Assembly (NCBI RefSeq): GCF_030412915.1
Contig: NZ_JAUHJR010000006.1
Coordinates: 1-64,000 of the forward strand
Direction: 5' to 3'
Length of the DNA: 64,000 nt
From: Nocardioides abyssi
GTDB taxonomy: Bacteria; Actinomycetota; Actinomycetes; Propionibacteriales; Nocardioidaceae
The position numbers and the translations under genes were made by a program. Below the pieces are notes generated by a model. That model was not told the DNA's origin. It did not search any database and saw nothing but the letters and a program-made list of their open reading frames with translations. Within the stretch, counting starts at the first letter, position 1. Each line of letters begins with the position of its first letter. This document shows, piece by piece, positions 56,093-64,000 of the stretch.

Positions 56093-56728
56093 ATGCCCGA
56101 CCAGCCGCTCCACCAGTCCCTGCAGGAGCTGTCCGCCGCGTTCACCACGACCCTCCGGGCGCGGTCAGAGGAGGAGCTCGCGCGGCCCTCCCGTGCTGCC
56201 GCGTGGACGGTGCACGAGCTGCTCCTGCACCAGCTGCTCGACGCCCGGCGCGCGCTGGTCGCCCTCGCCAGCCCGGCCGGTCCGGACGACGGCCCGCCCG
56301 ACGTCGACGCGGCGACCTACTGGCGGGCGTTCCACCCCGAGGAGGGCGACGGCGGCGCCGCGCACGCGCGGTGGGTCGTGCGGGCCGCGGCGGCGTACGA
56401 CGACGGCGCCAGCCTGCTCGAGGACTGGGAGGAGACCTCGGGCGCGGCCGCGCGGGCCGCCGCGGCGGCGGACCCGGACGCGCTGGTGACCACCCAGGGC
56501 CACGTGCTGACCGTCCGCGACCTGGTCTCCACCCTGGTGGTCGAGGGAACCGTCCACCTGCTCGACGCCTGGGGCGAGCCGCCGGCCGCCGCGCTGGACC
56601 ACACCCTGGCCGTGCTCGAGCGGATCCACGGCGGCCCGCTCCCGCCGGCGGCGGGCCCGGTCGAGCAGGTGCTGCAGGCGACCGGCCGCGCGCCCAGCGA
56701 CCACACGGCGTACCCGCTGCTGGGCTGA
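56093..56728 (+). CDS. DinB/MDMPI-type metal-binding protein
   Basis: A 211-residue helical-bundle protein of the mycothiol-dependent maleylpyruvate isomerase N-terminal family. Seen: FTTTLRARSEEELARPSRAA, AWTVHELLLHQLLDARRALV with a metal-ligand His, and LVVEGTVHLLDAWGEPPAAA with another. Relatives use mycothiol or related thiols, consistent with mshA nearby. The substrate is unknown. ATG 56093 is chosen. It is convergent with regX3, five bases apart. Confidence 0.8.
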   Translation: MPDQPLHQSLQELSAAFTTTLRARSEEELARPSRAAAWTVHELLLHQLLDARRALVALASPAGPDDGPPDVDAATYWRAFHPEEGDGGAAHARWVVRAAAAYDDGASLLEDWEETSGAAARAAAAADPDALVTTQGHVLTVRDLVSTLVVEGTVHLLDAWGEPPAAALDHTLAVLERIHGGPLPPAAGPVEQVLQATGRAPSDHTAYPLLG

Positions 56729-56733
56729 GCCGG

Positions 56734-57411
56734 CTACAGGTCGAGCTTGTAGCCCAGCCCGCGCACGGTGACGAGGTAGCGCGGCTCGCCCGGGTCGGGC
56801 TCGAGCTTGGCGCGCAATCGCTTGACGTGGACGTCGAGGGTCTTGGTGTCGCCGACGTAGTCCGAGCCCCACACGCGGTCGATGAGCTGGCCGCGGGTGA
56901 GCACGCGGCCGGGGTTGCGCAGGAACATCTCCAGCAGCTCGAACTCCTTCAGCGGCAGCCGCTGCTCCTGGCCGTCGACGGTGACGACGTGGCGGTCGAC
57001 GTCCATCCGCACCGGCCCGGCCTCGAGGGTCGCGGGCGCGAGGTCGGGCTCCTGGCCGCGGCGCAGCACCGCGCGGATCCGCGCGACCAGCTCGCGGGGG
57101 GAGTAGGGCTTGGTGACGTAGTCGTCGGCGCCGAGCTCGAGCCCGACCACCTTGTCGACCTCGTCGTCCTTGGCGCTGACCATGATCACCGGCACGCTGG
57201 AGGTCTGCCGGATCGTGCGGCACACCTCGGTGCCGGGGATCCCGGGGAGCATCAGGTCCAGCAGCACGATGTCGGCGCCGTTGCGGTCGAACTCCGCCAG
57301 CGCGGCGTGCCCGTCGGCGGCGACGGCGACCTCGAACCCCTCCTTGCGCAGCATGTACGAGAGAGCGTCGCTGTAGCTCTCCTCATCCTCGACGACGAGT
57401 ACCCGGGTCAC
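56734..57411 (-). CDS. regX3: two-component response regulator RegX3
   Basis: A 225-residue OmpR/PhoB-type regulator for phosphate limitation. The receiver has VLVVEDEESYSDALSYMLRK, the phospho-acceptor Asp in IVLLDLMLPGIPG, and VTKPYSPRELVARI with Lys. The winged helix includes PLKEFELLEMFLRNPGRVLT and DVHVKRLRAKLEPDPGEPRY. GTG 57411 overlaps the senX3 stop (GTGA). Its likely site is the PHO-box-like repeat at 58627-58644 between senX3 and phoU. Confidence 0.95.
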   Translation of the reverse strand: MTRVLVVEDEESYSDALSYMLRKEGFEVAVAADGHAALAEFDRNGADIVLLDLMLPGIPGTEVCRTIRQTSSVPVIMVSAKDDEVDKVVGLELGADDYVTKPYSPRELVARIRAVLRRGQEPDLAPATLEAGPVRMDVDRHVVTVDGQEQRLPLKEFELLEMFLRNPGRVLTRGQLIDRVWGSDYVGDTKTLDVHVKRLRAKLEPDPGEPRYLVTVRGLGYKLDL

Positions 57412-58565
57412 GGGCGTTCCTCCTGGTTGACGGGGTCCGAGACGGGGTCCGGGACGATGGCGGGCAGGGTCAGCGTGAACGTCGAGCCCTGGCCCGGGAC
57501 CGACCACACGCGGACCTCGCCGCCGTGGGTCGCGGCGACGTGCTTGACGATGGAGAGCCCCAGGCCGGTGCCGCCGGTGGAGCGGTGGCGGGCCGGGTCG
57601 ACGCGGTAGAAGCGCTCAAAGATCCGCTCGATCTCATCGTCGGGGATGCCGATGCCCTGGTCGACGACCGAGACCTCGACCATGCCGTCGACGGCCTTGG
57701 CGGTGACGAGCACGGTGGAGTCGGGCTCGGAGTACGACACGGCGTTGGCGACCAGGTTGGAGACCGCGGTGGTGACCTGGTCGACGTTCCCCCGCACGAC
57801 GAGGCCCGCGGTGCCGCCGGTGGCGACGGTGATCCGCTTGGCGTCCGCGTCGATGGCGCTGGTGTCGACGGCGACCGCGAGCACGTCGTCGACGTCGACC
57901 GGCCGGGGCGCCTCCAGCGGGTCGTCGCCCTGGAGCCGCGAGAGCTCGATGACCTGCTGCACGAGCCGGGCCAGCCGCTCGCTCTCCAGCAGCATCCGGT
58001 CGGAGAACCGCTTGACCGCCTCCGGTTCGTCCGCCGCGTCGGCGACGGCCTCCGAGAGCAGCCGGATCGCGCCGACCGGGGTCTTCAGCTCGTGGCTCAC
58101 GTTGGCCACGAAGTCACGCCGCACCGCCTCGACGCGCCGCTCGCGGGTGCGGTCCTCGACGAGCACGAGCACCAGCCGCGAGCCCAGCGGTGCCACGCGG
58201 GCGCTGACCGAGCGGGCGGGGGCGCCGGTGCGGCTGATCGTCAGCTCGGTCTCGCGGATCTGCCCGTCGCGGCGCACCTGCCGCACCAGGTCGGCGAGCT
58301 CGTCGCTGGTCAGCGCGGTGCCACGCACCAGGCCCAGGGCGTACGCCGGGGCGCTGGCCTTCAGCACCGTGTCGGCCTCGTCGACCACCACGCCGCTGCT
58401 GCGGAGCACCGACAGCACGGTGGCGACGCCCGGCGGGACGACCGGCTGCTCGGCCGGCGGGACGCGGTGCTGCTGCCGCTCGCTCACCGCCCACGCCAGC
58501 ACGGCCGCGCCCCCGACGACGGCCCCGATGATCGCCGCCAGGAAGGCCTGCGTCGTCGGGTCCAC
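57408..58565 (-). CDS. senX3: sensor histidine kinase SenX3
   Basis: A 385-residue membrane kinase that phosphorylates RegX3. It has one N-terminal helix (AFLAAIIGAVVGGAAVLAWA) and a PAS-like region. The H-box is FVANVSHELKTPVGAIRLLS with phospho-His. N-box NLVANAVSYSEPDS and G-boxes VDQGIGIPDDEIERIFERFY, GGTGLGLSIVKH follow. GTG 58565 (VDPTTQAF) is chosen since it precedes the membrane helix; longer starts exist. It is divergent from phoU with the PHO-box in between. Confidence 0.95.
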   Translation of the reverse strand: MDPTTQAFLAAIIGAVVGGAAVLAWAVSERQQHRVPPAEQPVVPPGVATVLSVLRSSGVVVDEADTVLKASAPAYALGLVRGTALTSDELADLVRQVRRDGQIRETELTISRTGAPARSVSARVAPLGSRLVLVLVEDRTRERRVEAVRRDFVANVSHELKTPVGAIRLLSEAVADAADEPEAVKRFSDRMLLESERLARLVQQVIELSRLQGDDPLEAPRPVDVDDVLAVAVDTSAIDADAKRITVATGGTAGLVVRGNVDQVTTAVSNLVANAVSYSEPDSTVLVTAKAVDGMVEVSVVDQGIGIPDDEIERIFERFYRVDPARHRSTGGTGLGLSIVKHVAATHGGEVRVWSVPGQGSTFTLTLPAIVPDPVSDPVNQEERP

Positions 58566-58626
58566 GCTGGTGATCGTACGGCCGGCGGAGGGGCCGGTAC
58601 GCCGCTGCGGCGGCCGGTCCTCCAAC

Positions 58627-58644
58627 GTTCACCTCGCGTTCACC
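58627..58644. promoter_or_regulatory. PHO-box-like direct repeat (GTTCACC, 11-bp period)
   Basis: GTTCACCTCGCGTTCACC: two identical 7-bp units with a 4-bp spacer, one helical turn apart. This is the form of the actinobacterial PhoP/RegX3 PHO box (recalled from Streptomyces). It lies between the divergent senX3 and phoU start codons and likely mediates RegX3 autoregulation. Confidence 0.82.
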
Positions 58645-58688
58645 GCGCGAGTGCCGGGCGTTGCCCGCGGTGGCCGACCCTCGTCCTC

Positions 58689-59342
58689 ATGCGCCACCTC
58701 TTCCACGACCAGCTCGAGTCCGTCTTCTCCGACCTCGCCGGCATCTGCGAGCAGGTCGAGGTGGCCGTCCGCGAGGCCACCCGGGCCCTGCTGACCGGCG
58801 ACGCGGAGCTCGCCGAGCAGGTGATCAGCGGGGACGCCGCGATCGACCGGGCCCGCGACGAGGTCGAGGAGTCGGCGTTCCTGCTGCTCTCGCTGCAGGC
58901 CCCGGTCGCCGGCGACCTGCGCACGGTCGTCGCCGCCCTGCGGATGGTCAGCGAGCTGGAGCGGATGGGCGACCTGTCGGTCCACGTCGCCAAGATCGCG
59001 CGCCTGCGCGTGCCCGGCATCGCGGTGCCCGACGAGGCACGGCCGACCATCGAGCAGATGGCCACCGTCGCCGAGGACATGGTCGAGCGGGTCGCCCAGA
59101 TCATCACCCGCCGCGACGTCGCCGCCGCGATCGCCCTGGGCCGCGCCGACGAGGAGATGGACCGGCTGCGTCGCCGCAGCTTCACCGAGCTGCTCGCCGA
59201 CGACTGGCAGCACGGCGTCGAGGCGGCCGTCGACATCGCGCTGCTCGGCCGCTACTACGAGCGGATCGCCGACCACGCCGTCTCGGTGGCCCACCGGGTC
59301 GTCTTCGTCGTCACCGGCGACCACCCCGTCGCCACCGGCTGA
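58689..59342 (+). CDS. phoU: phosphate signalling protein PhoU
   Basis: A 217-residue protein of two three-helix bundles that links the Pst phosphate transporter to the sensor kinase and keeps the system off under phosphate excess. Seen: MRHLFHDQLESVFSDLAGIC, the first metal-cluster motif ELERMGDLSVHVAKIAR and its second-half copy YYERIADHAVSVAHRVVFVV. ATG 58689 is chosen. Genes for Pst are not in the window. The divergent PHO box suggests induction by phosphate starvation. Confidence 0.95.
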   Translation: MRHLFHDQLESVFSDLAGICEQVEVAVREATRALLTGDAELAEQVISGDAAIDRARDEVEESAFLLLSLQAPVAGDLRTVVAALRMVSELERMGDLSVHVAKIARLRVPGIAVPDEARPTIEQMATVAEDMVERVAQIITRRDVAAAIALGRADEEMDRLRRRSFTELLADDWQHGVEAAVDIALLGRYYERIADHAVSVAHRVVFVVTGDHPVATG

Positions 59343-59362
59343 CGTTTCCCGCCGGTCGCCTC

Positions 59363-59499
59363 GGCCGGTTGAGGAAGGCGCGCAGCGCCTGTCTCGAAAC
59401 CCGGTGACCGTCCCCACGGCCGCAGGGCACCTCACCGGGTTTCGACACGTTCAGGCCGCCAGACGGCCTTCACTGCTCAACCCAGCGGGTGCGGCCTGC
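59363..59499. repeat. family-A repeat and related modules after phoU
   Basis: Core copy 59363-59404 (GGCCGGTTGAGGAAGGCGCG to GTCTCGAAACCC). A second, diverged unit follows (GGGTTTCGACACGTTCAGGC with CACTGCTCAACCCAGCGGG, about 59437-59491). They fill the gap between the convergent phoU and gpmA stops. Confidence 0.85.
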
Positions 59500-60240
59500 T
59501 CAGCGACCCTGGTTCGCGACGGCGGCCGCGGCTGCGGCGGCGGCCTCGGGGTCGAGGTAGCGACCGGCGGCGGTGGGCCGCATGTCGTCGTCGAGCTCGT
59601 AGACCATCGGCATGCCGGTGGGGATGTTCAGCCCGGCGATGTCCTCGTCGCTGATCCGGTCGAGGTGCTTGACCAGGGCGCGCAGCGAGTTGCCGTGGGC
59701 AGCGACCAGCACGGTGTGGCCGGCACGCAGGTCGGGGACGATCGAGCCCTCCCAGTAGGGGAGGAACCGCGCGATGACGTCCTTGAGGCACTCGGTGCGG
59801 GGCATCTCGTCGCCGAGGTCGTCGTACTGCGGCAGCCCGACCTGGGAGTGCTCGGCGTCGTCGTCGAGCGGCGGCGGCGGCACGTCGAAGGAGCGGCGCC
59901 AGAGCATGAACTGCTCCTCGCCGAACTCCTCGAGGGTCTGCTTCTTGTCCTTGCCCTGCAGCGCGCCGTAGTGGCGCTCGTTGAGCCGCCAGGAGCGGCG
60001 CACGGGGATCCAGTGCCGGTCGGCGGCGTCGAGGGCGATGCACGCGGTGCTGATCGCGCGGCGCTGCAGCGAGGTGTGGACGACGTCGGGGAGCGCGCCG
60101 GACTCGCGCATCAGCTCACCGCCGCGCACGGCCTCGCGGCGCCCCTTCTCGGTCAGGTCGACGTCGACCCAGCCGGTGAAGAGGTTCTTGGCGTTCCACT
60201 CGCTCTCGCCGTGGCGGAGCAGGATCAGCGTGGAGGTCAC
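59500..60240 (-). CDS. gpmA: 2,3-bisphosphoglycerate-dependent phosphoglycerate mutase
   Basis: It interconverts 3- and 2-phosphoglycerate in glycolysis. The 246-residue length is normal. The RHGE motif with phospho-His is [20 protein letters not shown], followed by [60 protein letters not shown] and the second catalytic His in [21 protein letters not shown] poly-Ala stretch precedes the C-terminus. GTG 60240 overlaps the lipoprotein stop (GTGA), so it is coupled to that gene. Confidence 0.97.
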   Translation of the reverse strand: MTSTLILLRHGESEWNAKNLFTGWVDVDLTEKGRREAVRGGELMRESGALPDVVHTSLQRRAISTACIALDAADRHWIPVRRSWRLNERHYGALQGKDKKQTLEEFGEEQFMLWRRSFDVPPPPLDDDAEHSQVGLPQYDDLGDEMPRTECLKDVIARFLPYWEGSIVPDLRAGHTVLVAAHGNSLRALVKHLDRISDEDIAGLNIPTGMPMVYELDDDMRPTAAGRYLDPEAAAAAAAAVANQGR

Positions 60241-60815
60241 TCGGTGCCCTCCTCGGCCTCCGGCGGGGCGGAGCCGTCGGCGCCGTGCGGCTCGACCGAG
60301 ACGCCCTCGCAGTCGTACTCCTCGCCGCTGCCGAGGTCGCCCGCCGCGTCGTCGAGGCCCTCGTACTCGTCGCACGCGGGGACGACCGGGACGGTCACGG
60401 TGATCTCCTCGCCGGAGGAGAAGCCGAGCGTCAGCGGGACGAAGTCGCCCGGGTCGAAGTCGCCGGTGAGGCGGACGCCGCCCTCCTGCAGCAGCGAGAC
60501 CAGGCCGCCCTCCTTGATCTCGAGCGGCTGGAACTCGCCGGCCTCGACCGTGGTGCCGTCGCCGCCGGTGATCGAGTCGAACTCGGTCGGGTCGGCCTCG
60601 TGGTAGTTGGAGAACGTCGTCAGGAACGTGCCGGACCCGGCGCGCTCGGAGACGATCACCGCACCGACGATGTCCACGTCGCCCGAGCGGTCGTTGCCGC
60701 TCATCGAGATCGTGTTGACCCGGTCGGTCGCCGGGTTGAACCCGCACGAGCTGAGCACGGGCACGGTCAGCACGAGCGCGCCGAGGGCGAGCGCGGTGTT
60801 GCGTCGGAGCAGCAT
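60237..60815 (-). CDS. lipoprotein of unknown function
   Basis: A 192-residue lipoprotein with a signal peptide and lipobox ([20 protein letters not shown]), so it is membrane-anchored outside. The mature part is beta-rich ([60 protein letters not shown]) with a copper-chaperone-like or DUF461-type look, not certain. The acidic tail (PPEAEEGTE) is disordered. ATG 60815 is chosen. Coupled to gpmA downstream, which is unusual for an envelope protein. Confidence 0.8.
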   Translation of the reverse strand: MLLRRNTALALGALVLTVPVLSSCGFNPATDRVNTISMSGNDRSGDVDIVGAVIVSERAGSGTFLTTFSNYHEADPTEFDSITGGDGTTVEAGEFQPLEIKEGGLVSLLQEGGVRLTGDFDPGDFVPLTLGFSSGEEITVTVPVVPACDEYEGLDDAAGDLGSGEEYDCEGVSVEPHGADGSAPPEAEEGTE

Positions 60816-60868
60816 GGTCTGGAGCCTCGCAGGGTGAGCGGCCAAAGGTGCGGCCAGCCTAGCGGTGG

Positions 60869-61798
60869 CTACCCGGACAGGCCGACCGAGGTGCCCGCGA
60901 ACGCGAGCCCGACCAGCACCGCGCCGAGGTAGACCGACGTCAGCGTCAGCAGCCGGGCGGCGCCGAGCCGGAGGCCCAGCCGCAGCGGGAGGTAGGTCCA
61001 GCCGTCCTTGTTGTCCGGCACCAGCCCCCACAGCGCGCGCAGCACGTGCACGCCGATGCCGAGCAGCGCGAAGAGCGCGACCATCGCCACCTCGGGCGGG
61101 TTCCCCTCGTGCTGGCCGCCCCAGCCGCCGTAGGCGAGGTACGCCGGGTAGAGCGCGAACGACGCCGCCCACGGCACCCACGACAGCACGCCCTTGCGCA
61201 GCACGACGTTGCCGAGCAGCCCGATCGCCACCGCGAGGAGGTAGCAGCTGCCGGCGGTGATGCCGGTGGACACCGCCAGCGGCACCAGCAGCAGCACGCC
61301 GCAGGCGATCGCGAACCAGACCGAGCCCGGCTCGAGCCGGTCCTGGGCCACCGGCTTGCCCGGCAGGTCGTGGCGGGCGTCGCGCCGGCGGTCGACGAGG
61401 TCGTTGTGCCAGCCGAGGATCGTCTGCCCGACGAGCACGGTCAGCAGCACGACACCGACCTCGCGCAGCTCGCGGCCCGCGAGGGCGGCGCAGGCGGCGA
61501 TGCCCAGCGCGGTCACGACCGCCTGCTTGGGGTGGGCGGCCTGCACCAGGAGGACGGGCTCGAGGTCGCGCAGGCCGCGCCGGCGGCGTACGACGGGTGC
61601 GGGCTCGGCCGCGGCAGCCGGGGCCGGCGCCGCCGGCTCCTCGACGGGCACCTCCACGGTCTGCTCGGCGGGCTGACCGGTGGACTGACCGGTGGACTGC
61701 TCCGTGGACCGGTCGGTGGGCTCCTCGACGGCCACGGAACCCCCGTGGACGGTCGCGGACGTACCACTTCGACGCCGGAAGCGCTCCCTCATCGCCAT
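60869..61798 (-). CDS. UbiA-type prenyltransferase-like membrane protein
   Basis: A 309-residue protein. The first 70 residues or so are disordered, with TGQSTGQ repeats and Pro/Ala (PAAPAPAAAAEPAP). The membrane part (about eight helices) has the first Asp-rich motif WHNDLVDRRRDARHDLPGKP, as in UbiA enzymes, which attach prenyl chains to aromatic or phosphosugar acceptors. The second Asp motif is less clear (DNKDGWTYLPLRLGLRLGA). Substrate is unknown. ATG 61798 is chosen; an ATG two codons later is equal. It is divergent from carD. Confidence 0.82.
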   Translation of the reverse strand: MAMRERFRRRSGTSATVHGGSVAVEEPTDRSTEQSTGQSTGQPAEQTVEVPVEEPAAPAPAAAAEPAPVVRRRRGLRDLEPVLLVQAAHPKQAVVTALGIAACAALAGRELREVGVVLLTVLVGQTILGWHNDLVDRRRDARHDLPGKPVAQDRLEPGSVWFAIACGVLLLVPLAVSTGITAGSCYLLAVAIGLLGNVVLRKGVLSWVPWAASFALYPAYLAYGGWGGQHEGNPPEVAMVALFALLGIGVHVLRALWGLVPDNKDGWTYLPLRLGLRLGAARLLTLTSVYLGAVLVGLAFAGTSVGLSG

Positions 61799-61952
61799 GT
61801 CGGAAGTATCGCCTGCGTCACGTGCGGGAACGGGCGAACCACGCGGTTCACCTGCGGTTTCGTCTCGCCGGTGGCCCCCGCGGCGCCCCTGCCTGCACAC
61901 CGCACCTGGGTCTGTCAAGGCCGCAATGTGGCTCTGACCTGCAACAACGCTG

Positions 61953-61981
61953 TTCGGAGTGGTCCAGACGCGTGATAAGAT
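61953..61981 (+). promoter_or_regulatory. likely sigma-A promoter of carD
   Basis: TAAGAT at 61976-61981 with an upstream TG (extended -10) and TTCGGA at 61953-61958, 17-bp spacer. It lies 28 bases before the ATG at 62009. The -35 match is weak, which is common for actinobacterial promoters with an extended -10. Confidence 0.55.
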
Positions 61982-62008
61982 GGTGCTCTAGGAAGGGGTA
62001 CCTGACAT

Positions 62009-62494
62009 ATGACTTTCACCGTCGGCGAAACGGTTGTTTACCCGAACCACGGGGCCGCTGTCATCGAGGACATCGAGATGCGGACCATCAAGGGAGAGGA
62101 CCGGCAGTACCTCGTCCTGCGGATCGTCGCCCAGCAGGACCTGGTCGTGCGCGTCCCCGCGTGCAACCTCGACCTCGTCGGAGTGCGCGACGTCGTGGAC
62201 AAGGCCGGGCTGGACCGCGTGTTCGACGTCCTGCGTGCCGCGCACGTCGAGGAGCCGACCAACTGGTCGCGTCGCTACAAGGCGAACCTCGAGAAGCTGC
62301 ACAGCGGCGACGTCATGAAGGTCGCCGAGGTCGTGCGCGACCTGTGGCGCCGCGAGCGTGACCGCGGCTTGTCCGCGGGCGAGAAGCGGATGCTGGCCAA
62401 GGCGCGCCAGATCCTGGTCTCCGAGCTCGCGCTCGCCGAGAAGACCAACGAGGACAAGGCGGAGGCCCTCCTCGACGAGGTGCTCGCTTCCTGA
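62009..62494 (+). CDS. carD: RNA polymerase-binding transcription factor CarD
   Basis: A 161-residue protein that binds the RNA polymerase beta subunit and stabilises open complexes, especially at rRNA promoters. The N-terminal TRCF/RID-like Tudor domain is [20 protein letters not shown] followed by [18 protein letters not shown]; the C-terminal helical DNA-binding domain includes [20 protein letters not shown], and [20 protein letters not shown]. Length equals other CarDs. GGAAGGGG precedes the ATG. ispD genes follow, the usual actinobacterial order. Confidence 0.97.
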   Translation: MTFTVGETVVYPNHGAAVIEDIEMRTIKGEDRQYLVLRIVAQQDLVVRVPACNLDLVGVRDVVDKAGLDRVFDVLRAAHVEEPTNWSRRYKANLEKLHSGDVMKVAEVVRDLWRRERDRGLSAGEKRMLAKARQILVSELALAEKTNEDKAEALLDEVLAS

Positions 62495-62511
62495 CGCCCT
62501 CAGCTCCACGT

Positions 62512-62547
62512 GCACGAGGCCCCCGGGTGATCCCGGGGGCCTCGTGC
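62512..62547 (+). terminator. intrinsic terminator after carD
   Basis: A perfect 16-bp stem (GCACGAGGCCCCCGGG and complement) with a TGAT loop, 17 bases after the stop. The same TGAT loop and poly-C/poly-G stem type occur after the HbhA-like gene. Confidence 0.85.
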
Positions 62548-62595
62548 CGTCCCGGGGCACGCCGGCGCCTCGTCGCGGCGGCCTACGCTCGGGGC

Positions 62596-63171
62596 GTGGA
62601 CTACGACTGGGACGACGAGGACGACCGGGTCCGGGCACTGGGGACCGTGGTGGAGGCCGAGCGCGGGTCGCTGCCCTTCGCGCTGGTCCACGGCGAGGCG
62701 CTCGTCGTCGCGGCGTCCTGGGCGCTCGGGGAGGCCGGGGTGACCCTGGTCGACATCGGCACCGAGTGGGCCGGCCTCGCGGAGGCCGGCGAGCCGCTCG
62801 TGCTGCACGACGCGCTGTGCCCGATGACTCCGGCCGACTTCCTGGCCGCCTGCCTGGCCCGGGCGGTCGAGCGCGACGTGGTCGTGGTCGGCACCCGCCC
62901 GGTGACCGACACCGTGAAGGAGACCGGCGGCGGCTTCGTCGGCGCGACCGTCGACCGGGCCGGTCTGGTCGCGGTGACCTCCCCGGTCGTGCTGCCCGCC
63001 GGGGTGGTGGCCCAGCTCGACGGGCTGCCGTCGCTGGACTTCGTGGAGCTGGTCGAGGACCTGCGGGCGCGGTTCCCCGTCGAGCTCGCGGACGCGCCCC
63101 CCTCGGCGCGGCGGGTGACCAGCGAGGACGACGTACGGCTCCTCGAGGCGCTGACCAGCCCCGAGCGCTAG
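62596..63171 (+). CDS. IspD-like protein lacking the N-terminal nucleotide-binding motif
   Basis: A 191-residue protein resembling the C-terminal two thirds of Isp[21 protein letters not shown] aligns with the HDGARPL region of ispD at 63168, and [36 protein letters not shown] with the substrate region. The N-terminal GxGxR CTP-binding loop is absent, so it is probably not a cytidylyltransferase. It may be a regulatory paralogue or a decayed duplicate. GTG 62596 is chosen. It ends within the shared CTAG of ispD. Confidence 0.75.
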   Translation: MDYDWDDEDDRVRALGTVVEAERGSLPFALVHGEALVVAASWALGEAGVTLVDIGTEWAGLAEAGEPLVLHDALCPMTPADFLAACLARAVERDVVVVGTRPVTDTVKETGGGFVGATVDRAGLVAVTSPVVLPAGVVAQLDGLPSLDFVELVEDLRARFPVELADAPPSARRVTSEDDVRLLEALTSPER

Positions 63172-63887
63172 AAGCCCTCGCTCAGCGCGAGCGCCAGGTC
63201 GACGTCCTCGGGGAAGGTGATCTTGAGGTTGCGCGGCGTGCTCGGCACCGCCGCGATCCGCAGCGGGGTCCCGTCCGCCGGGTAGCGCTCGAGGCAGCTG
63301 GCGGTGTCGGTGCCCTCGAAGCCGTCGGCGTCGGCGAGGCGGTACGCCGCCAGGAGGGCGTCGGCGCGGAAGGCCTGGGGCGTCTGCACGCCGGCCAGCC
63401 CTGTGCCCAGCTCTGTGCTCGGGCGGCCCCCGCCCTGGCTGACCGGGGTGACCGGGAGGAGCCCGCCCAGCGGCACGACCGGGATCGCGCCGCCGTGCTC
63501 GCGGGCGGCGGCGATCGTGCGCGCGAACAGGTCGGGGCCGGCCAGCGGGCGGGCCCCGTCGTGCACCGCGACGACGTCGACCTCGCCGGCCTCGATCGCC
63601 GGGGCGAGCGCGCTCAGCGCCTGCCACTCCGAGGCGTGCCGGGTGGCCCCGCCGGTGACGACGCCGACCTCGCGGTCGCCCAGGTGCGGGACGACCGCGT
63701 CGGCGACGGCCTGCTCCTCGCCGGCCCGGACGACGAGCAGCACCCGCGCGACGTCGTCGAGCGCGAGCGCGTCGCGCACCGACCAGGCCAGCACCGCGGC
63801 CGGGCCGAGGGGGAGCAGCACCTTGTTGACGTCCGCGCCCACGCGCGAGCCGGACCCGGCGGCGAGGATCACGACGGCGGCAGGCAC
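63168..63887 (-). CDS. ispD: 2-C-methyl-D-erythritol 4-phosphate cytidylyltransferase
   Basis: It makes CDP-methylerythritol in the MEP pathway of isoprenoid synthesis. The 239-residue protein has the CTP-binding loop [56 protein letters not shown] and the C-terminal [19 protein letters not shown] 63887 is the start. It is convergent with the IspD-like gene; both stops are within CTAG. ispF is not in view. Confidence 0.95.
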   Translation of the reverse strand: MPAAVVILAAGSGSRVGADVNKVLLPLGPAAVLAWSVRDALALDDVARVLLVVRAGEEQAVADAVVPHLGDREVGVVTGGATRHASEWQALSALAPAIEAGEVDVVAVHDGARPLAGPDLFARTIAAAREHGGAIPVVPLGGLLPVTPVSQGGGRPSTELGTGLAGVQTPQAFRADALLAAYRLADADGFEGTDTASCLERYPADGTPLRIAAVPSTPRNLKITFPEDVDLALALSEGF

Positions 63888-63979
63888 GCGGCGCAGGCTA
63901 TCGCCCGTGCCGGCGACGATTTACACGGCTGTTGCACGACGAAACCGGCCCCGAACATCCCAGACCTAGGTTCGGCCGG

Positions 63980-64000
63980 GTGACCCCGCGAGCCGCGCAC
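63980..64000 (+). CDS. possible start of a gene continuing beyond the window
   Basis: GTG 63980 opens a frame MTPRAAH that runs off the end. It is preceded by CTAGG and GGCCGG but no clear ribosome site. Too short to identify. The gap from 63888 is the divergent promoter region with ispD. Confidence 0.25.

Overview
The window reads as chromosome of a high-GC actinobacterium. Mycothiol synthesis (mshA), CarD, SenX3-RegX3, glucosyl-3-phosphoglycerate synthase, an HbhA-like protein, F420-type oxidoreductases and frequent GTG starts with GTGA/ATGA overlaps all fit. Gene order mshA - YbjN protein - senX3/regX3 - phosphoglycerate mutase resembles mycobacteria, but the abundant short palindromic repeats and overall gene set suggest Nocardioidaceae (inference, not proven).

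Layout. 1-3750 is an insertion-sequence pile-up: the 3' part of one IS3 element, then an ISL3-type remnant split by a second IS3 element, which is itself split by an IS30 element. 3751-5218 is visibly more A/T-rich and holds a lone glycosyltransferase abutting cysN. 5.2-15 kb combines sulfate activation (cysDN and a three-domain protein: sulfurylase-like, APS kinase, low-MW tyrosine phosphatase) with sugar-nucleotide genes (ugd, gmd, manA), a TSUP anion exporter and an asparaginase. 15.7-18.4 kb has an XRE regulator plus HbhA-like protein, dtd and a cupin. 18.4-28.1 kb is a polysaccharide cluster: Wzc-type tyrosine kinase, CapD-like dehydratase, RmlC-RmlD fusion, RmlB, RmlA, GalE and a DUF4012 membrane protein.

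28-33 kb holds a secreted protein, an acyltransferase and a translationally coupled operon gpgS-folP2-like-LigB-like-RibD-like. 33-47 kb is accessory: large helical proteins, Pro-rich and SGNH-like exported proteins, GtrA, MFS, rhomboid, two F420-type LLM enzymes, and a LacI regulator with a GH1 glucosidase and a matching operator. 47.5-64 kb is housekeeping: typA, racemase, SDR, mshA, YbjN, EamA exporter, regX3-senX3 divergent from phoU with a PHO-box-like site, gpmA, a lipoprotein, a UbiA-type prenyltransferase, carD, an IspD-like protein and ispD.

Two repeat families cut across the window. Family A (core reads GFET...PPQPA on one strand and LVEE...VSKPA on the other) lies between genes but also in frame inside two genes, where it forms interdomain linkers or tail sequence. 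Family B consists of long hairpins with CGGGGTAGT...ACTACCCCG ends. The Wzc kinase, the Wzb-like phosphatase domain fused to APS kinase, and the nucleotide-sugar enzymes may act together in making a surface polysaccharide; that link is inferred from proximity.
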